In this document: positions 20,150-31,257 of the stretch, one piece after another | Layout of the letters: every line of letters begins with the position of its first letter | Position numbering within the stretch: position 1 is the stretch's first letter | Source of the DNA: Purpureocillium takamizusanense | Lineage: Eukaryota > Ascomycota > Sordariomycetes > Hypocreales > Ophiocordycipitaceae | NCBI RefSeq assembly: GCF_022605165.1 | Contig: NC_063069.1 | Span: 248,001-312,000 of the forward strand | Reading direction: 5' to 3' | Length of the DNA: 64,000 bases | Program-made: the position numbers and the translations under genes | The notes under the pieces: model-generated | Told to the model about the DNA's origin: nothing | What the model saw: only the letters and a program-made list of their open reading frames with translations | The model's database searches: none

Positions 20150-23100
20150 CTAATGGCGAGGACACGCCCATTCGAAGAACGAGCTTGCCTTCGCCAGCTT
20201 GGCGAACTTGTCGAAGTCTCTGCCTATTGCACGATTGACTGCCGCAGTCGGTGAGGGTACCATCCTCATCCGATATCGCGGCAGGATCTTTCGGCAATAG
20301 AAGAGATGACTTGGTTCTTTTCGTCGGCCACATGAGCATGACAGCCGCACGTTGTCGTGGTTGAATCTCTCGTGGTAGTCGGCAAAGTCTCCGTGGCGAG
20401 ACCGTGCCGCGAGCAGGTGGTGGAGCAGTGGTCGTGGGAGCTCTAGCTCTGGCGGGCAGCCGGTAGTAGGCTTGAGATGCAGTGGCTTGTATTGGTCGGG
20501 TGCAGAGGCGTCCCACCAGGCTTCAAAAGCGTCTCTGGACTGCTGCCGGGCAGTCCTGCGCAGATGAGCAAGTGTTGGGAGAGCGTCTGCGGGTTCGGGC
20601 AAAGAGGTGGCTGCCTTCGCTAAGGCGTCCGCCTGCTCGTTGCCTGGAATGTTGGTATGGCCGGGGATCCAACGGACCTCAACGGCGCCATGCGTCGTGG
20701 CTAGGGCCTGAAACTCGAGGAACACTTCCTGGGAAGAGTCCGCGGGCATGCCTCCCAGGCAGGTTGCGACAGCGAGGTTATCGAGGCATACGAAGATGTG
20801 TCGTGGGCTGGGGAGGCCCAGTACAGCACGCAACCCCTCAAGGGCGCCCTTGGCTTCGGCATCGAAGACCTCGGCTGGGCCAAGGCGACCGTTGCCAGTC
20901 GTCAAGGTGAGTCCATTGCGATGAATCACATAACCGTACCCAGCGGCCTTCTCTTTCGATAGGGATCCGTCTGAGTAGACGATGAGCGTCTCAGGTGGAA
21001 TAGACCGGAGCCATACCCGAAAGTCTTTCGCAGAGTCGTCTTTCGACGCGGTCTGTAGGGGTGTCGCGTGCACGTCGAACCGGCGGGGCAGGAGCAATGG
21101 TCGTGTGCCGCGAGGTAGCAGCTGATCGCTGCGTCGGAGTCGAGTCCGGAAACCTTCGCGGGGCATCTGATACTTCAGCTTGATCGACTTATGGATGGTC
21201 GGTGGCCTGGGCTGCAGTGTGCGTTTGGCGAGCGGATGTGCTTCATCTAGAAGCTTAAGGCGCGCTGCGAAGCGCATCCGGCGAGATTCTAGCAACTGCA
21301 CGATCGGCGGGATGCCACTCTCTCGATGCAGTGCGGCGATAGGCGTCGTCCTCCAGACTGGCAGAACGGCTCGCATAGAGTTGTAGAGAGACTTATTCAT
21401 CTTCCGCAGTAGCTCTTGGATTCCCGAGGAGCCCTCTTTCGTGGGCTGGCTCCAGCGTGGGCTAGTCAGCCCGGGGTACCACGCTTCGACACCGTGGAGC
21501 AGCACTGGCTCGACACAGGCTCGGACGGCTCTTCTCATGGCGCTCGGAAGCGGGCCATGTTTGGTGTTGGCGAGCCCTCGCAAGTGGTGTGCCACGGCTT
21601 GCGCACTGGCTGTCCATTTCTCGACGTGGGTCTTGAACGTCAGGGTGCTGTCAAGCCAGATACCTAGCCAGCGCATCGCTTTTTCCGGGCGTCTCTCGCC
21701 TTCGTGTAAGACAGGCGGCGACACTTTGGGTTTGGTTCGGCAGAAGTGCATGACCTCGGTTTTTGCAGGATCGAAGCTTATTCCGTTGGCGGCGCCCCAT
21801 GTTACGAGCTCGCTGACATAGCGCGACGCCCTGTCGGCCGTCTTCTCCAGTGAGTTTCCTACGCATAGGATACCAGTGTCGTCAGCATAGCCGAATCGAC
21901 CCTTTGGATTACCCAGGCGATAGATCGGCTCTGTGTACAGCAGGAAGAGGATGGGTGAGACGGGCGAACCCTGCGGCAGTCCACACTGAAGTGGGGAACT
22001 GGGCGTGGTGATGTCCTGGTATCTTACGCGCGCCGAGCGATCTGACATGAAGGAACCTGCCCATCGTGCGAGATGCTCAGGCCAACCCTGCTGGCGGAGG
22101 CGGAGGATCAGTCGGTTGCGGAGGACGGTGTCAAAAGCCCCCTGAATATCCATTGTCACCAGCGTGGCGACCAGTCCGCGAGCGAATGCTTCTTCGATGT
22201 CGTGCACTAGAGCAGCCACGAGGTCGACAGCGGACCTCTTCGGCAAGGCCCCGGCTTGTTGCGGATGGAGCACCCCATAGTGGATGGACGCCCACGCTAG
22301 ACGGCGCGCAATGAGCCTCTCGAGGCCTTTGCCTAGGGAGGAGAGCAATGAGATTGGTCGCCAGGCACGCGGTGTGGACAGGTTTCGTCGACCCGGCTTC
22401 GCTATCATGACCACTTCCGCCTGCCTAAATGGTTGGGGGTGGTGGCCGACTCGGAGACAGCCCTCGTATAGGCGACGGACATGTTCGCCGATGATATGCC
22501 AGGCTGCTTTGAGCATCTTAACAGTGATATTGTCGGAGCCGGGAGATGTGTTCCCCGTGCGGATGGTCGCATCCTGCACCTCGGCTAGCGATACGTCATG
22601 GGAGAATGGTATCAGTCTCGTTGCGGTGACTGGGACCCACGGGTCGGGTATGTCGTCTTCCGCCGTTCGCCTTTCCAGCGTGGCTCGTCGAAGAGCATTC
22701 GCTTTGTCGAGTTGCGTTTCGTATACTTCGCCACCTACCTCGAGGGGTGGCGGTTGAAATGCACCTGGAGACTTTAACCATCGGACGGCTTTAAAAACAG
22801 ACGCACTGTCGTTAAAGCTGTCGATGAGGTTGCGCCAGTATAGGCGTTTCGCCTGACGGACAACCTTTTGGAACTCCTTTTTGGCCAGCTGGACCTCGCG
22901 GTGAAATCCTAGAGGATAAATCCTTCGGATTGCGCGGTACTCCACTGCGGCGAGCCGGCATTCCTCGGTCCACCACGGCGCGCTGCGGGTCTGCTTTCGA
23001 ACAGGGCGGCCGGCGACTTTCGCCGCTACTTGGAGGAGGCGCACCAGGGCGGATGCAAGAGCATCAAGATCGTAGGTGGTCGCCGTCGGAGCCGGGATGT

Positions 23101-23869
23101 CCGCTGACCCATACTGGACCAGTTCCACGAAACGCTTGATCTCATCTTCAGTCGTGACGCGGACCTTTCCAGGTGTTATTGGCGCTACGCCAATCTCGGG
23201 CAGTGTCACACTGAGCGTAAAGTGGTCGGAACTGGTGGCCAGATGGTCCTCCACCACAGCCTCTGACAGGGATATGTTGGAAAAGGCAAGGTCTATCGTA
23301 TTGCCATGCGGGTTCGTGGGTACGTCGGTCGGATTGAGCAGGCTGAGACCATTCTCTGCTGCCCAGTGAGCGATGTCGTCGCCGCGGCCATCGAGGCGAC
23401 CGGACTGCCAGCTGTAGTGTTTAGCATTGAAGTCTCCAGCCACCAGGCACCGGCTCGGCGGGCTCCAGGCTAGAAGTATGTCAAGAGCCTCGTCGAACTC
23501 AGGCTGCCGGTAGCAGTTAACTATCGTCATATTATTGATAGTGAGCCAGAGAATGTCACGGGTTGTCGCTGGTCGCCGTTGATCGGCCGTTAGGCCGGGA
23601 TGACGCCGGACATACGTCATGACCCTCGGGCGGGTGCTGTTGTTAGTCCAGCTGTCAACCGGAGAGAATGTGTCGTACGCGGGATGTGTTTTGGTGAGAC
23701 AGCGGCCTTCTTTGACTTCTGTCCACGGCTCCTGTAGTAAGACGACGTCGTATTGCTCGGCGTCGGCCAGGGCGAGGGCACAGTCGTGCGCCGGTGAGAT
23801 CTTGCCAACATTGGCCTGGAAAACGCGAATGGTCTTCCTTCCGGTCTGGTTTCTATGGTGTCCTGTCAT
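20150..23869 (-). CDS. LINE ORF2: endonuclease, reverse transcriptase, RNase H
   Basis: 1239 aa, uninterrupted. N-terminal APE-type endonuclease (VFQANVGKISPAH, LLQEPWTE, VAGDFNAKH, SSDHFTL). Central reverse transcriptase (VTMDIQGAFDTVL, LPQGSPVSPILFLLYTEPI, catalytic GYADDTG). RNase H domain near residues 930-1060 (VYSDGSLSKEKAAGYGYVIH, then DNLAVATC and PGHTNIPGNEQADALAKA). A C-terminal CSCGRRKEPSHLFYC knuckle completes it. It copies the element's RNA at a nicked target site. The start codon overlaps the ORF1 stop as ATGA, pointing to coupled termination-reinitiation. All catalytic motifs look intact. Confidence 0.95.
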   Translation of the reverse strand: MTGHHRNQTGRKTIRVFQANVGKISPAHDCALALADAEQYDVVLLQEPWTEVKEGRCLTKTHPAYDTFSPVDSWTNNSTRPRVMTYVRRHPGLTADQRRPATTRDILWLTINNMTIVNCYRQPEFDEALDILLAWSPPSRCLVAGDFNAKHYSWQSGRLDGRGDDIAHWAAENGLSLLNPTDVPTNPHGNTIDLAFSNISLSEAVVEDHLATSSDHFTLSVTLPEIGVAPITPGKVRVTTEDEIKRFVELVQYGSADIPAPTATTYDLDALASALVRLLQVAAKVAGRPVRKQTRSAPWWTEECRLAAVEYRAIRRIYPLGFHREVQLAKKEFQKVVRQAKRLYWRNLIDSFNDSASVFKAVRWLKSPGAFQPPPLEVGGEVYETQLDKANALRRATLERRTAEDDIPDPWVPVTATRLIPFSHDVSLAEVQDATIRTGNTSPGSDNITVKMLKAAWHIIGEHVRRLYEGCLRVGHHPQPFRQAEVVMIAKPGRRNLSTPRAWRPISLLSSLGKGLERLIARRLAWASIHYGVLHPQQAGALPKRSAVDLVAALVHDIEEAFARGLVATLVTMDIQGAFDTVLRNRLILRLRQQGWPEHLARWAGSFMSDRSARVRYQDITTPSSPLQCGLPQGSPVSPILFLLYTEPIYRLGNPKGRFGYADDTGILCVGNSLEKTADRASRYVSELVTWGAANGISFDPAKTEVMHFCRTKPKVSPPVLHEGERRPEKAMRWLGIWLDSTLTFKTHVEKWTASAQAVAHHLRGLANTKHGPLPSAMRRAVRACVEPVLLHGVEAWYPGLTSPRWSQPTKEGSSGIQELLRKMNKSLYNSMRAVLPVWRTTPIAALHRESGIPPIVQLLESRRMRFAARLKLLDEAHPLAKRTLQPRPPTIHKSIKLKYQMPREGFRTRLRRSDQLLPRGTRPLLLPRRFDVHATPLQTASKDDSAKDFRVWLRSIPPETLIVYSDGSLSKEKAAGYGYVIHRNGLTLTTGNGRLGPAEVFDAEAKGALEGLRAVLGLPSPRHIFVCLDNLAVATCLGGMPADSSQEVFLEFQALATTHGAVEVRWIPGHTNIPGNEQADALAKAATSLPEPADALPTLAHLRRTARQQSRDAFEAWWDASAPDQYKPLHLKPTTGCPPELELPRPLLHHLLAARSRHGDFADYHERFNHDNVRLSCSCGRRKEPSHLFYCRKILPRYRMRMVPSPTAAVNRAIGRDFDKFAKLAKASSFFEWACPRH

Positions 23870-25629
23870 ATGGATGATGCGGTTGGGTTGGCACGGTTGA
23901 CACGCTTTCTCTTTAGCGGAGATCTAGGCGTGTCGTCGTCGCTTTCGGGCTGGGGGGTCGTCACTACTCTGATGCATGGCGGGGACATGGTCACGGCCGG
24001 GCTGAGGGCAGAGTGGACGCTCTCAGATTGTGGAGTGGGTTCGCGGCGTTCTGGTTCCCGCCCGTCGTCTTGCTGAGACGCGTCTGGCTGTGGTGCGACG
24101 CCACTTTCTTGTTCGTGGTAAGCGTCCAAGCCTGTATCTTGAGGCTGAACTTGCTCGGGTACAGAAGGCGGCGCGATTGGCGATCGCGGGCCTGGTTGGA
24201 CCCCTTGTTCGTTTTGCTCAGTCTGTCGTGCTCGCTGGGTGAATAGCTGTTCTCCCATTTTTCGCACGCGGTTCCTTTCTTCTTGGGTCAGCCGACGATA
24301 TACGCCATGGGACCGAATAGGTCGTGCGGGGCATTCGGTAGAGTCCGCGGTATGGGGTCCTAGGCAATTCGCGCACTGCTCAGGAGCGGTGCAATTGGAG
24401 TCTTGGTGATCCGGCTTTCCGCATCGTTTGCAAGACGGTCGGCGGTCGCAACTATGTCGGGCGTGAAAGTCCCAGCATTTGTCGCATTGGCTAGGCGCGG
24501 CCGGTTTATCGATGTATCGTGCAAGTCTGCTAGAGCCGAAAAGCCGCCAGGGTCTCTTGGTGGGCTCGAGGAAAGACACGAGAAGTGTCTTACTTGGGAG
24601 GTCGTTCGAATCATGACGGCTCGGACGGATGCTGACGGGTGAAAGGCCAGTTTGGCAGGTAATTTCGCCTCGAACGGCTTCGTCGTAGTCGGCTTCGTTG
24701 CCTTGCAGATCGGTGAGCCTGCGAGGGCAGTTGGCGACGACGTAGGTGTACCATTTTCGACTGGTCTCAACAGTGTTAGCACCGAGATCCTGCGCCCATT
24801 CCTCCTGGCACTGGACGATGAGGTCTCTGGTAGTTGTATCTGTAGTGCGAAGAGCCCAGCCCGAGTTCACGGGGAACGCTGCCGGGATTTGGTGGAGGTC
24901 GATGCCGACTTTCGCGGCGATGTGGGTCCGGATCGCGTACGACTCGAACTTCCTCGCCGGCGCTTCGGCGTCTAGTCGCACGAAGACCCGGAGGTCTTCT
25001 TTCGGTGGGGCGGGGACTGGTCGTCCATGGAGACGTTGGTCGGCTGTTTGTTGTGGTGCGGGCGGCGGGGCCGCAAAAGAGGGAGTGGCGTGGCCCCCGG
25101 AGGGCTGCAGAGGGCTGCGGCCGGCGGCGACGCTGCTGTACGTCGGCGCGGTCGCGAGCGGCAGCATAGAGAGAGACTGGCGCCAAAAGTCGAGGAAGCT
25201 GGTGGCGAATTGGTTCGCAAAGCTATACTCTATTCCAGACGTGAATTGCTTGGCGGCGTGGTCGAATGATTCACAGAACGCTTGGAAGACTGCCAATTTG
25301 GCGTTATACGCATCCGTTTGCTCTTGTGCGACCCTGTTGGCCCCTTCGACGATGGAAACGGGCTCCAGAATGGGTTCTAACGAGGGCCTATACGGCGCGA
25401 ATGCAGACTGTGCCCCTTCCGTAGCAGCAGTATTGGAGAGTCGCAGTAAAGGCGAGGATGGCGTCCGGGCCGATCGCCGTGGCGCAGGTGAGACACCAAT
25501 CGGCCGGTCTACGACCGGGGAGCTGTTTTGGAGCTGGGCTGCACGGGCCCGGTCGGCGAAAACTAGAGGGACATGATTATCCAGATCAAAGGGATCTGAG
25601 CTGGCATGCGAGCCCGTGGCAGTTGCCAT
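23866..25629 (-). CDS. LINE ORF1: gag-like zinc-knuckle protein
   Basis: 587 aa. The N-terminal half is Ser/Ala/Pro-rich with a helical region likely to self-associate. The middle contains an RNA-binding-like module (residues about 200-340). Three cysteine knuckles lie near residues 400-450: CDKCWDFHARHSC, the canonical CX2CX4HX4C motif CKRCGKPDHQDSNC, and CANCLGPHTADSTEC. The C-terminal third is acidic/Gln-rich and ends in a basic KRKR cluster. It presumably packages the LINE RNA into a ribonucleoprotein. It precedes and overlaps ORF2 by 4 nt. Confidence 0.92.
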   Translation of the reverse strand: MATATGSHASSDPFDLDNHVPLVFADRARAAQLQNSSPVVDRPIGVSPAPRRSARTPSSPLLRLSNTAATEGAQSAFAPYRPSLEPILEPVSIVEGANRVAQEQTDAYNAKLAVFQAFCESFDHAAKQFTSGIEYSFANQFATSFLDFWRQSLSMLPLATAPTYSSVAAGRSPLQPSGGHATPSFAAPPPAPQQTADQRLHGRPVPAPPKEDLRVFVRLDAEAPARKFESYAIRTHIAAKVGIDLHQIPAAFPVNSGWALRTTDTTTRDLIVQCQEEWAQDLGANTVETSRKWYTYVVANCPRRLTDLQGNEADYDEAVRGEITCQTGLSPVSIRPSRHDSNDLPSKTLLVSFLEPTKRPWRLFGSSRLARYIDKPAAPSQCDKCWDFHARHSCDRRPSCKRCGKPDHQDSNCTAPEQCANCLGPHTADSTECPARPIRSHGVYRRLTQEERNRVRKMGEQLFTQRARQTEQNEQGVQPGPRSPIAPPSVPEQVQPQDTGLDAYHEQESGVAPQPDASQQDDGREPERREPTPQSESVHSALSPAVTMSPPCIRVVTTPQPESDDDTPRSPLKRKRVNRANPTASSI

Positions 25630-25758
25630 GGCCGCTGCCAGAGCCAGCGCAGCGCGCGGCTCGAAGAGTTGGTGGTGCAGTTGTTAGGCCAATTGGTGTA
25701 AAATACGCTACTTTCTTAACAATTGCATGCCAAGAAAGTATGATGACAAAGGAAGGTG

Positions 25759-25773
25759 CTCTATACCACAGTA
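25759..25773. repeat. LINE target-site duplication, 5'-end copy
   Basis: CTCTATACCACAGTA, identical to 19707-19721, directly outside the 5' end. Its preservation shows the element is not 5' truncated relative to a normal target-primed insertion. Confidence 0.85.
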
Positions 25774-26439
25774 TTCGAGGGGATGCCTTGTACCAGGTAG
25801 CTGGGCTATGATGAACTTTGACCACCGTGCGGGAAAATTTTCCCTATTTGCCTCTCAGAGCGCCACGCTCCAAGGCGTAACAGTGGGGATCGACTTCCGG
25901 GAAAATGGACACTTGGGTATATTACCGCCGCGTTATAGAGCTAAGAGTTTCCCCGTTACTATTCCGCATCTGTCATATGAAATAGTAGTGCGCAGATTGA
26001 CTTCCAGGGTGCACCTGGTTTGCCATTTTTAAATGTGGGTGGGTGCAGAGGATAATACCACTTAGCCCTTCCGTGACCGGCAGCGTCATTTCCGTCCCAG
26101 ATCCGTTGACGCTAAGCTCCTTCAGCTGCTACGATCCTTGAAGAGTCAAGGCCTTGCCGGTATTCGCCAAATGACTGAAAGATAATTTAGAGCCTAAGGT
26201 TTGTTACTGTCGTTTGTACGCAGCACGACTGATGCAACTGCAGGCGCCTGGCTCGCGCTGGATGCAGAATCGAATGTGCACCTGCGCGTTCAAATATTCG
26301 TACAGCAATCGAATCTGATGATAGCGAATCGCCGAGCTCGGCCTTACGTTTTGATCCCCTACTTATTTATTTGGGCCGTGAACGGGAGCCAATGCTAGTG
26401 CTATTTGTTACGCCCAGAGGGAGTCCCCTATAGGGCCAC

Positions 26440-26870
26440 TGCGCTGCGCTATTTACGGTTCAATACATTGTTGCATGTCTCCTCAAGCCCCACAGATGTT
26501 GCTCTTTCGGTGCCAGTCTTTCCATGCTGCTATTAGCGCTCCAAAGAACCGAAGAATGGGCCGCCAGCCATGCGTCTGTGTTCGCACCGGACAAATATCA
26601 GCTCACCCACTTCACTAGGACAAGATCCAGGATCGACGCTAGCAAAGCGCTACACAACATAGGGTGTCATTCAACCCACGCCAACCTACAAATACTTAGG
26701 CCTAACAATAATTGCCTCATTACGTTGGAAACAGCATGTAGACGAAATAAAACGGAAGGTCGGAAAGACCATCACCGCACTCAGCAGCCTGGCACACTCA
26801 GCGTGGGGTGTGGGGGGCGTTGGCTGTCTGCAGACCCCGCTTTACCGGGCCTGGCTGCGTGATAAAAAGC
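26440..26870 (+). pseudogene. Reverse-transcriptase fragment of a second LINE
   Basis: Two plus frames together give typical RT-thumb sequence: EEWAASHASVFAPDKYQLTH, then after a frame change KYLGLTIIASLRWKQHVDEI and KVGKTITALSSLAHSAWGV. Only this short region is left and it differs from the full LINE to the left. It is an old 5'- and 3'-truncated insertion. A small TTCAG microsatellite follows. Confidence 0.8.
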
Positions 26871-26889
26871 GGCTACAACCGAGTAGGAA

Positions 26890-26909
26890 TTCAGTTCAGT
26901 TCAGTTCAG
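26890..26909. repeat. (TTCAG)4 microsatellite
   Basis: Four exact TTCAG units directly after the LINE fragment; possibly part of the dead element's tail. Confidence 0.7.
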
Positions 26910-27132
26910 AAGAGGAGACCAATAATAACCTCAGTCTTGATGACGAGAGATTTATAACTGTCTTCATAAGTGTCATCGCGGGTCTAACACCTGTTCCGAC
27001 ACAATGCAGCTCTCGAATCACGAATCTACTGTCGCTGACCTGCTACCGGTCTCTTGACTGAACAACGCGAAATACATGTATTCGTTCTGAGCTGCCACAA
27101 AGCGAAAAGTCGCCCGCAGCTTCATCTAGTGC

Positions 27133-27254
27133 ACAGATATCGTGGTAAGTAATCTCCAATTGTGGTTGTAGCACAGAACGCGCTTGCTGCAGCCTTTCCA
27201 CGACGACCGCAAATGCCAACCCTAAACCGAAATCCACCCCTGATATCCGGGCCC
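27133..27254 (-). repeat. Dispersed repeat, left inverted copy
   Basis: On the minus strand this reads TCAGGGGTGGATTTC, then ...GGCTGCAGCAAGCGCGTTCT and on. It aligns over about 110 bp (around 80% identity by eye) with 34221-34325 on the plus strand. The two copies therefore point away from each other and bracket the membrane-protein and DUF3435 genes. They could be terminal repeats of one element or two unrelated insertions of a common repeat. Confidence 0.65.
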
Positions 27255-27758
27255 TTTACAATTGGGGTGATTTACCGTGATGGTCACAATTTGGATTACA
27301 AGGTGCAGCGACTTGGCACTCCGAGGGTACCACGACCATGACAATCCGTATAAAGCGACACAAGCCCCGGCCACGGAGCCATTTGTGATGGGACGGTTAT
27401 CCGTTAGTAGTTCGTATGTAAAAAGCGTAGGTCCGTGTGTTGCCAACGAGCCAAGTGCTAAATTGATAGTGATGCATCCCTAGACGTCATAGCAAGAAAG
27501 CTCGCAGGCAGCCTCGGCCGAAACGCCGCAGCAATTTATGGACCCTGGCAACTCGCGGGCGCTTAAATCTGCAAAGCACATATTGTCAGAAAACTATGAC
27601 AGAACTTGAGCTCCCTATGACGGTTGCATTGATAGTGCAGTCAACCACCCTATGTGGTCCTGGTTATCTGATATACACCTGCCGTATCTAATGAGTACTA
27701 AAGCCGCGTGCTGTCACCCATTAGCTTTGCAATTTGCCTTCCACTTGCTGCATCTGCC

Positions 27759-29558
27759 TCATAGTCGACATTTTGTAGAGCTGATCGCAAAAAAACCGCC
27801 GTGGCAAGTGTGGCATCCTATCTGTACACGACTGCCAATCGTGACACATAGCACGGCAAGGAGCGCTTGGAACCCAACCACGAACCCCAGATCCGCATAA
27901 ACATACGTCCAAGAAGGCACTTCAACCATGACGCTGATGACAGGTTCCATGCCCGGAACTTCGATATCTGGGATTTCGATTGCAAGACCTCCGATTACCC
28001 CAATGCAGAACAGTGAAATTGTATTGCCCATGTCTATCCCGTCACCGCCGGAGTCGATGCCATATAGACTTTCGGTCGGATGGCTCTGAAACTGCAGCTT
28101 TCGCGTATTATGTAATCCAAAGTTTGATGAGCCATAGCCCTGCAGAGCTATTGATTGAGATGCCAGCCTCGTTATGTTGAGTTCTAACTGGTGTTCTGGA
28201 ATGACGGCATTGACGACGGGACCGATAGTAGCATTGCAAATATAGAACCAGGGGTCATCAATTGAAGCTTCGAATACTGATATGATGGCCCAAGTGTCGC
28301 CAGACGTATGCGGTTTCTCTGGATCGAACATGAACAAGGTTTGATTCGGTCCATTGAGCACTGGGAGCGGTCCATAGACTGTTTTGAAGCCATCGTCGAC
28401 GGTAACCAAGCTCTGAAGTCCATCACCACCGCTGATTACTTTCCAGCTTTGACAAGATGTTGACGTGGAGACATGTCGTTGGGAAGTTACCCTAGCATGG
28501 TATGTCGAGTTCCTCGTAGACCTTTCTTGAAAGACATATCGGCAGGTAGTGGTGTCAATCTCGCAGAAAACCGGGAAGCTGCGAAGCTTGACCTTGGTAC
28601 CAGGTGTGGGTAGAACGTCGTCAAGTGACTCTGTACTATTGCTCCATTCAATACGAGACGGTGATATCATTGATCCAAATCTGTGAGAAAGTTATGAGCC
28701 AAATAGGTCTTTGTGCGGCAAACAGGCAGGGAAGAGGACCGCCCGGGCCAAAACGTCCTCCACTTACCGATTTGCTGCATGCTGTTTTGCAACAACGGCT
28801 TGATCATCCGAAAGATTCTGGAATAAAGAGTCAAAGCCTTGGTTTGACATTCCGGGTATCCGCACCATCCCTGGCTTGGTGAGTACGAATTCGGTGTTAT
28901 TGTCGGTGTTATAACATAGCCCGAGCAGGGTTACAGCAATTTGCGAGCTCTGGGAGGACTCCGTTCGTCAGAGTAGCAAATACTTGCGGGATAGTCAACT
29001 CACCAGGTTAAAACACAACCAGACAATAACGAAAAGTTTGATATAAAAGCGCCGAGTTGTCCAACCTAGCTGAATGAGTCGGCTGAGATTTTCGCTTTGG
29101 AGGATCAGATTTGTCTAACCTAGCGTTAGCGCGAAGGGGTTGGAGTGTTGCACGCTGTCCAGTACTTCTCGAGGTGACACTTCATCGAGGCTAAGAAGCC
29201 ACCACCGAAGTCCACTAACATTGGCCTTGAGTGAGCTCGCAACGCTCATACCAAGGCCCAGAGACAACCCGATGACCAGGGCATTAAACATTCGCCTGTC
29301 AGTGCTCGTAATGGCTTTCTTGTGGGAGTATATCCGTAAAATGACAACAGTCGTTAATGCGAGCAAAATGGTGACAGCCAGTCGTCGAAGGCTGTGGAAG
29401 GACAGACGCCTGAGCTGCGCCGAGCGATCAAACCCCTCGTGGGGCAACTTTGCTGATTGTCCGCGACTGCGTGCCGTCTGAAGCGATGCCAGCCGGGCCC
29501 TTACCATGTCCAACAAGCCAGCCCGGCTGGTCTCCGTGGTATCCAAGCCAGTCCCCAT
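27759..29558 (-). pseudogene. Fungal multi-span membrane protein with in-frame TAG
   Basis: Three exons (29558-29004, 28949-28768, 28680-27759) with GTGAGT and GTAAGT donors join in phase to 553 codons. Features in order: an N-terminal membrane region (AVTILLALTTVVILRIYSHK, then FNALVIGLSLGLGMSVASSLK), a middle helix (KLFVIVWLCFNL) and a long extracellular-like domain with many N-x-S/T sites. Two C-terminal spans follow (SLFCIGVIGG; GFVVGFQALLAVLCVTI). This layout matches an abundant uncharacterised fungal membrane family. A TAG at 29117-29115 interrupts exon 1 after ...SNPFALTLG and the same frame continues TNLILQSENLS. CAG to TAG would restore it. Function unknown. Confidence 0.6.
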
Positions 29559-31257
29559 TGACGGCTCTGAGCAAATGTTAATGCGTTAAGTGGGTTATCC
29601 GAATAGCGTCTAGAGGCTTTGGTGAGAAGGCTGTAATTTTGTTGTAGCCGGGCCATCGCGACGGATGAACCCTGATTTAAGAGGCTTGAGTCCCCGCAGG
29701 CGGTCGCTTTACTGCCATTATGCAGGCAGGGTGATGCTACATTGCGGCATGATACAATTACCTCAGCACTTTCGCGACATTCGAAACCCACGCTGAGCGT
29801 GGCTCAGACGCATATAACGCCCGGGGAGGCGTAACACAGTAGGTGTTCGAGACTAGTAATGGCGCGAAAGTCTGAGTAATTGAGACAGACCATGCTTCAG
29901 AGTCAGGCATATATGGTTTGAGTAGCACCATTTACAGTCACGCGTTTCTCTATTTTCACATCCAAGACCTGCCAAGCCGGGCCTATAATGCCACACTATT
30001 CCGTACTAGGCTGCCGGACTGCCGGGCCGCACTTCCGTGGCTGCTCTCGATATTTGCTGATCGCCGTAAACAATACTAGGGTCCAATCCGCCGGTGAGCT
30101 CGCCAGCCCGTAAACTCATGAGCCGTACAATTAATTCACGGCCCCCGCCGCTGATTAAATTTTGAAGAAAATCACCTAGACTTCTTCTGTGGGTTGCTCT
30201 ATGACGCTTACGGGATTGAGCGCTGCCACGGGAAAGCTATTCTAGTGTCAGAATACACATTACATATGAGTGACCAGTCACCGGCTCATGTTTCTCGCGT
30301 CTTCGTGCTAGGAGAAATACATGCCAGCTTTGGGGCCTTCAAGGACTTCCATTTTTCTGCTTCTACGAATGACTGTCGTCATGACGATATCGGAATACCG
30401 GGAAGGATTACCGCTTTGAACACGCAGCGTCAGCTTCGCTCGTCCTCTTCCGAAGTTGCGGGAGTGTCAGGGGATGGTTTCTGATATCACTTTTCTTATC
30501 GTATCACTTAGCTAAGTGCTCCATGAAATGACGAAGATTGAAGACTTGTGACTTGGTTTGGATGTGCCTTGAGATGGCCTAGGGGTAAGTGTCTCTTTTG
30601 GCTATATATAGGCTGCGTTGGCTCTATTGGTGACTCTGACGCTCTCGCAGGATGACGTTCCTTAAGATCGAGAAAGCTGCCGACTTCTTTCCGTCGTGGG
30701 GCAATGAAACACGCTATTTAGCACGACAAAGTAGGAAAATGTACGCTCCTTGTCTTTCTACAGCATCTCATACGACTGGAAACACATCTCCCAAGATGTC
30801 TCCGGCGTGATGAAGACAATGATGACCAGAGCCATAAGGACAGCACCTTGAGCACCGCGCCTCTATAACGGAGCCGAGGAAATCGTCGACCGCGACGCGC
30901 GCAATCATGCCCTCAGAGAAGAGCGTCAAATTAAGGTGCTGAATGCTACCGCTGCGAACCTCCGTGTCAATCACGAGTGCGCCCATCGCCAGTAGTTTAC
31001 GCAGAGGTTCCTTTGCATGTGATGAGTGCCATCATCACCTGCCGGACAATATATGTGAATGCCGACAGTGCCACGTCGTGGCGTGCAGGCACTGTCGCTA
31101 CAATCGGCTCTGATCGCGCCGCCGTGAGGCCGTTGGGGCTTCGCTGTGCACTCCCGGACTCCCAGGAAGGAGTCAAGGGCAACTTGTATGGGTGTGTTTT
31201 AGACATATGCGCCTTGAGATAGGCACGGTTTCTCCATGTCGAGAGGAGCCCAGGCGT
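29559..31257. other. Intergenic, no supported gene
   Basis: Short open frames only, none with family features. Nothing repetitive recognised. Confidence 0.5.

Larger units (their letters stand above)
19722..25758 (-). mobile_element. Full-length non-LTR retrotransposon (LINE, Tad/I-like)
   Basis: A 6.0-kb element transcribed leftwards: about 130 bp of 5' UTR, a gag-like ORF1, an APE-RT-RNase H ORF2, and a 3' tail of TAC repeats. It is flanked by 15-bp direct repeats CTCTATACCACAGTA (19707-19721 and 25759-25773). Both ORFs are uninterrupted and there is no TA bias like that of the hAT element. Insertion is therefore recent, or the copy has escaped RIP. The combination of APE endonuclease, RT and RNase H is that of I/Tad-type LINEs known in ascomycetes. 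Confidence 0.92.

Noticed and set aside
20482..23369. Several plus-strand open frames inside the LINE
   Set aside because: They are antisense shadows of ORF2 with Arg/Cys-rich composition.
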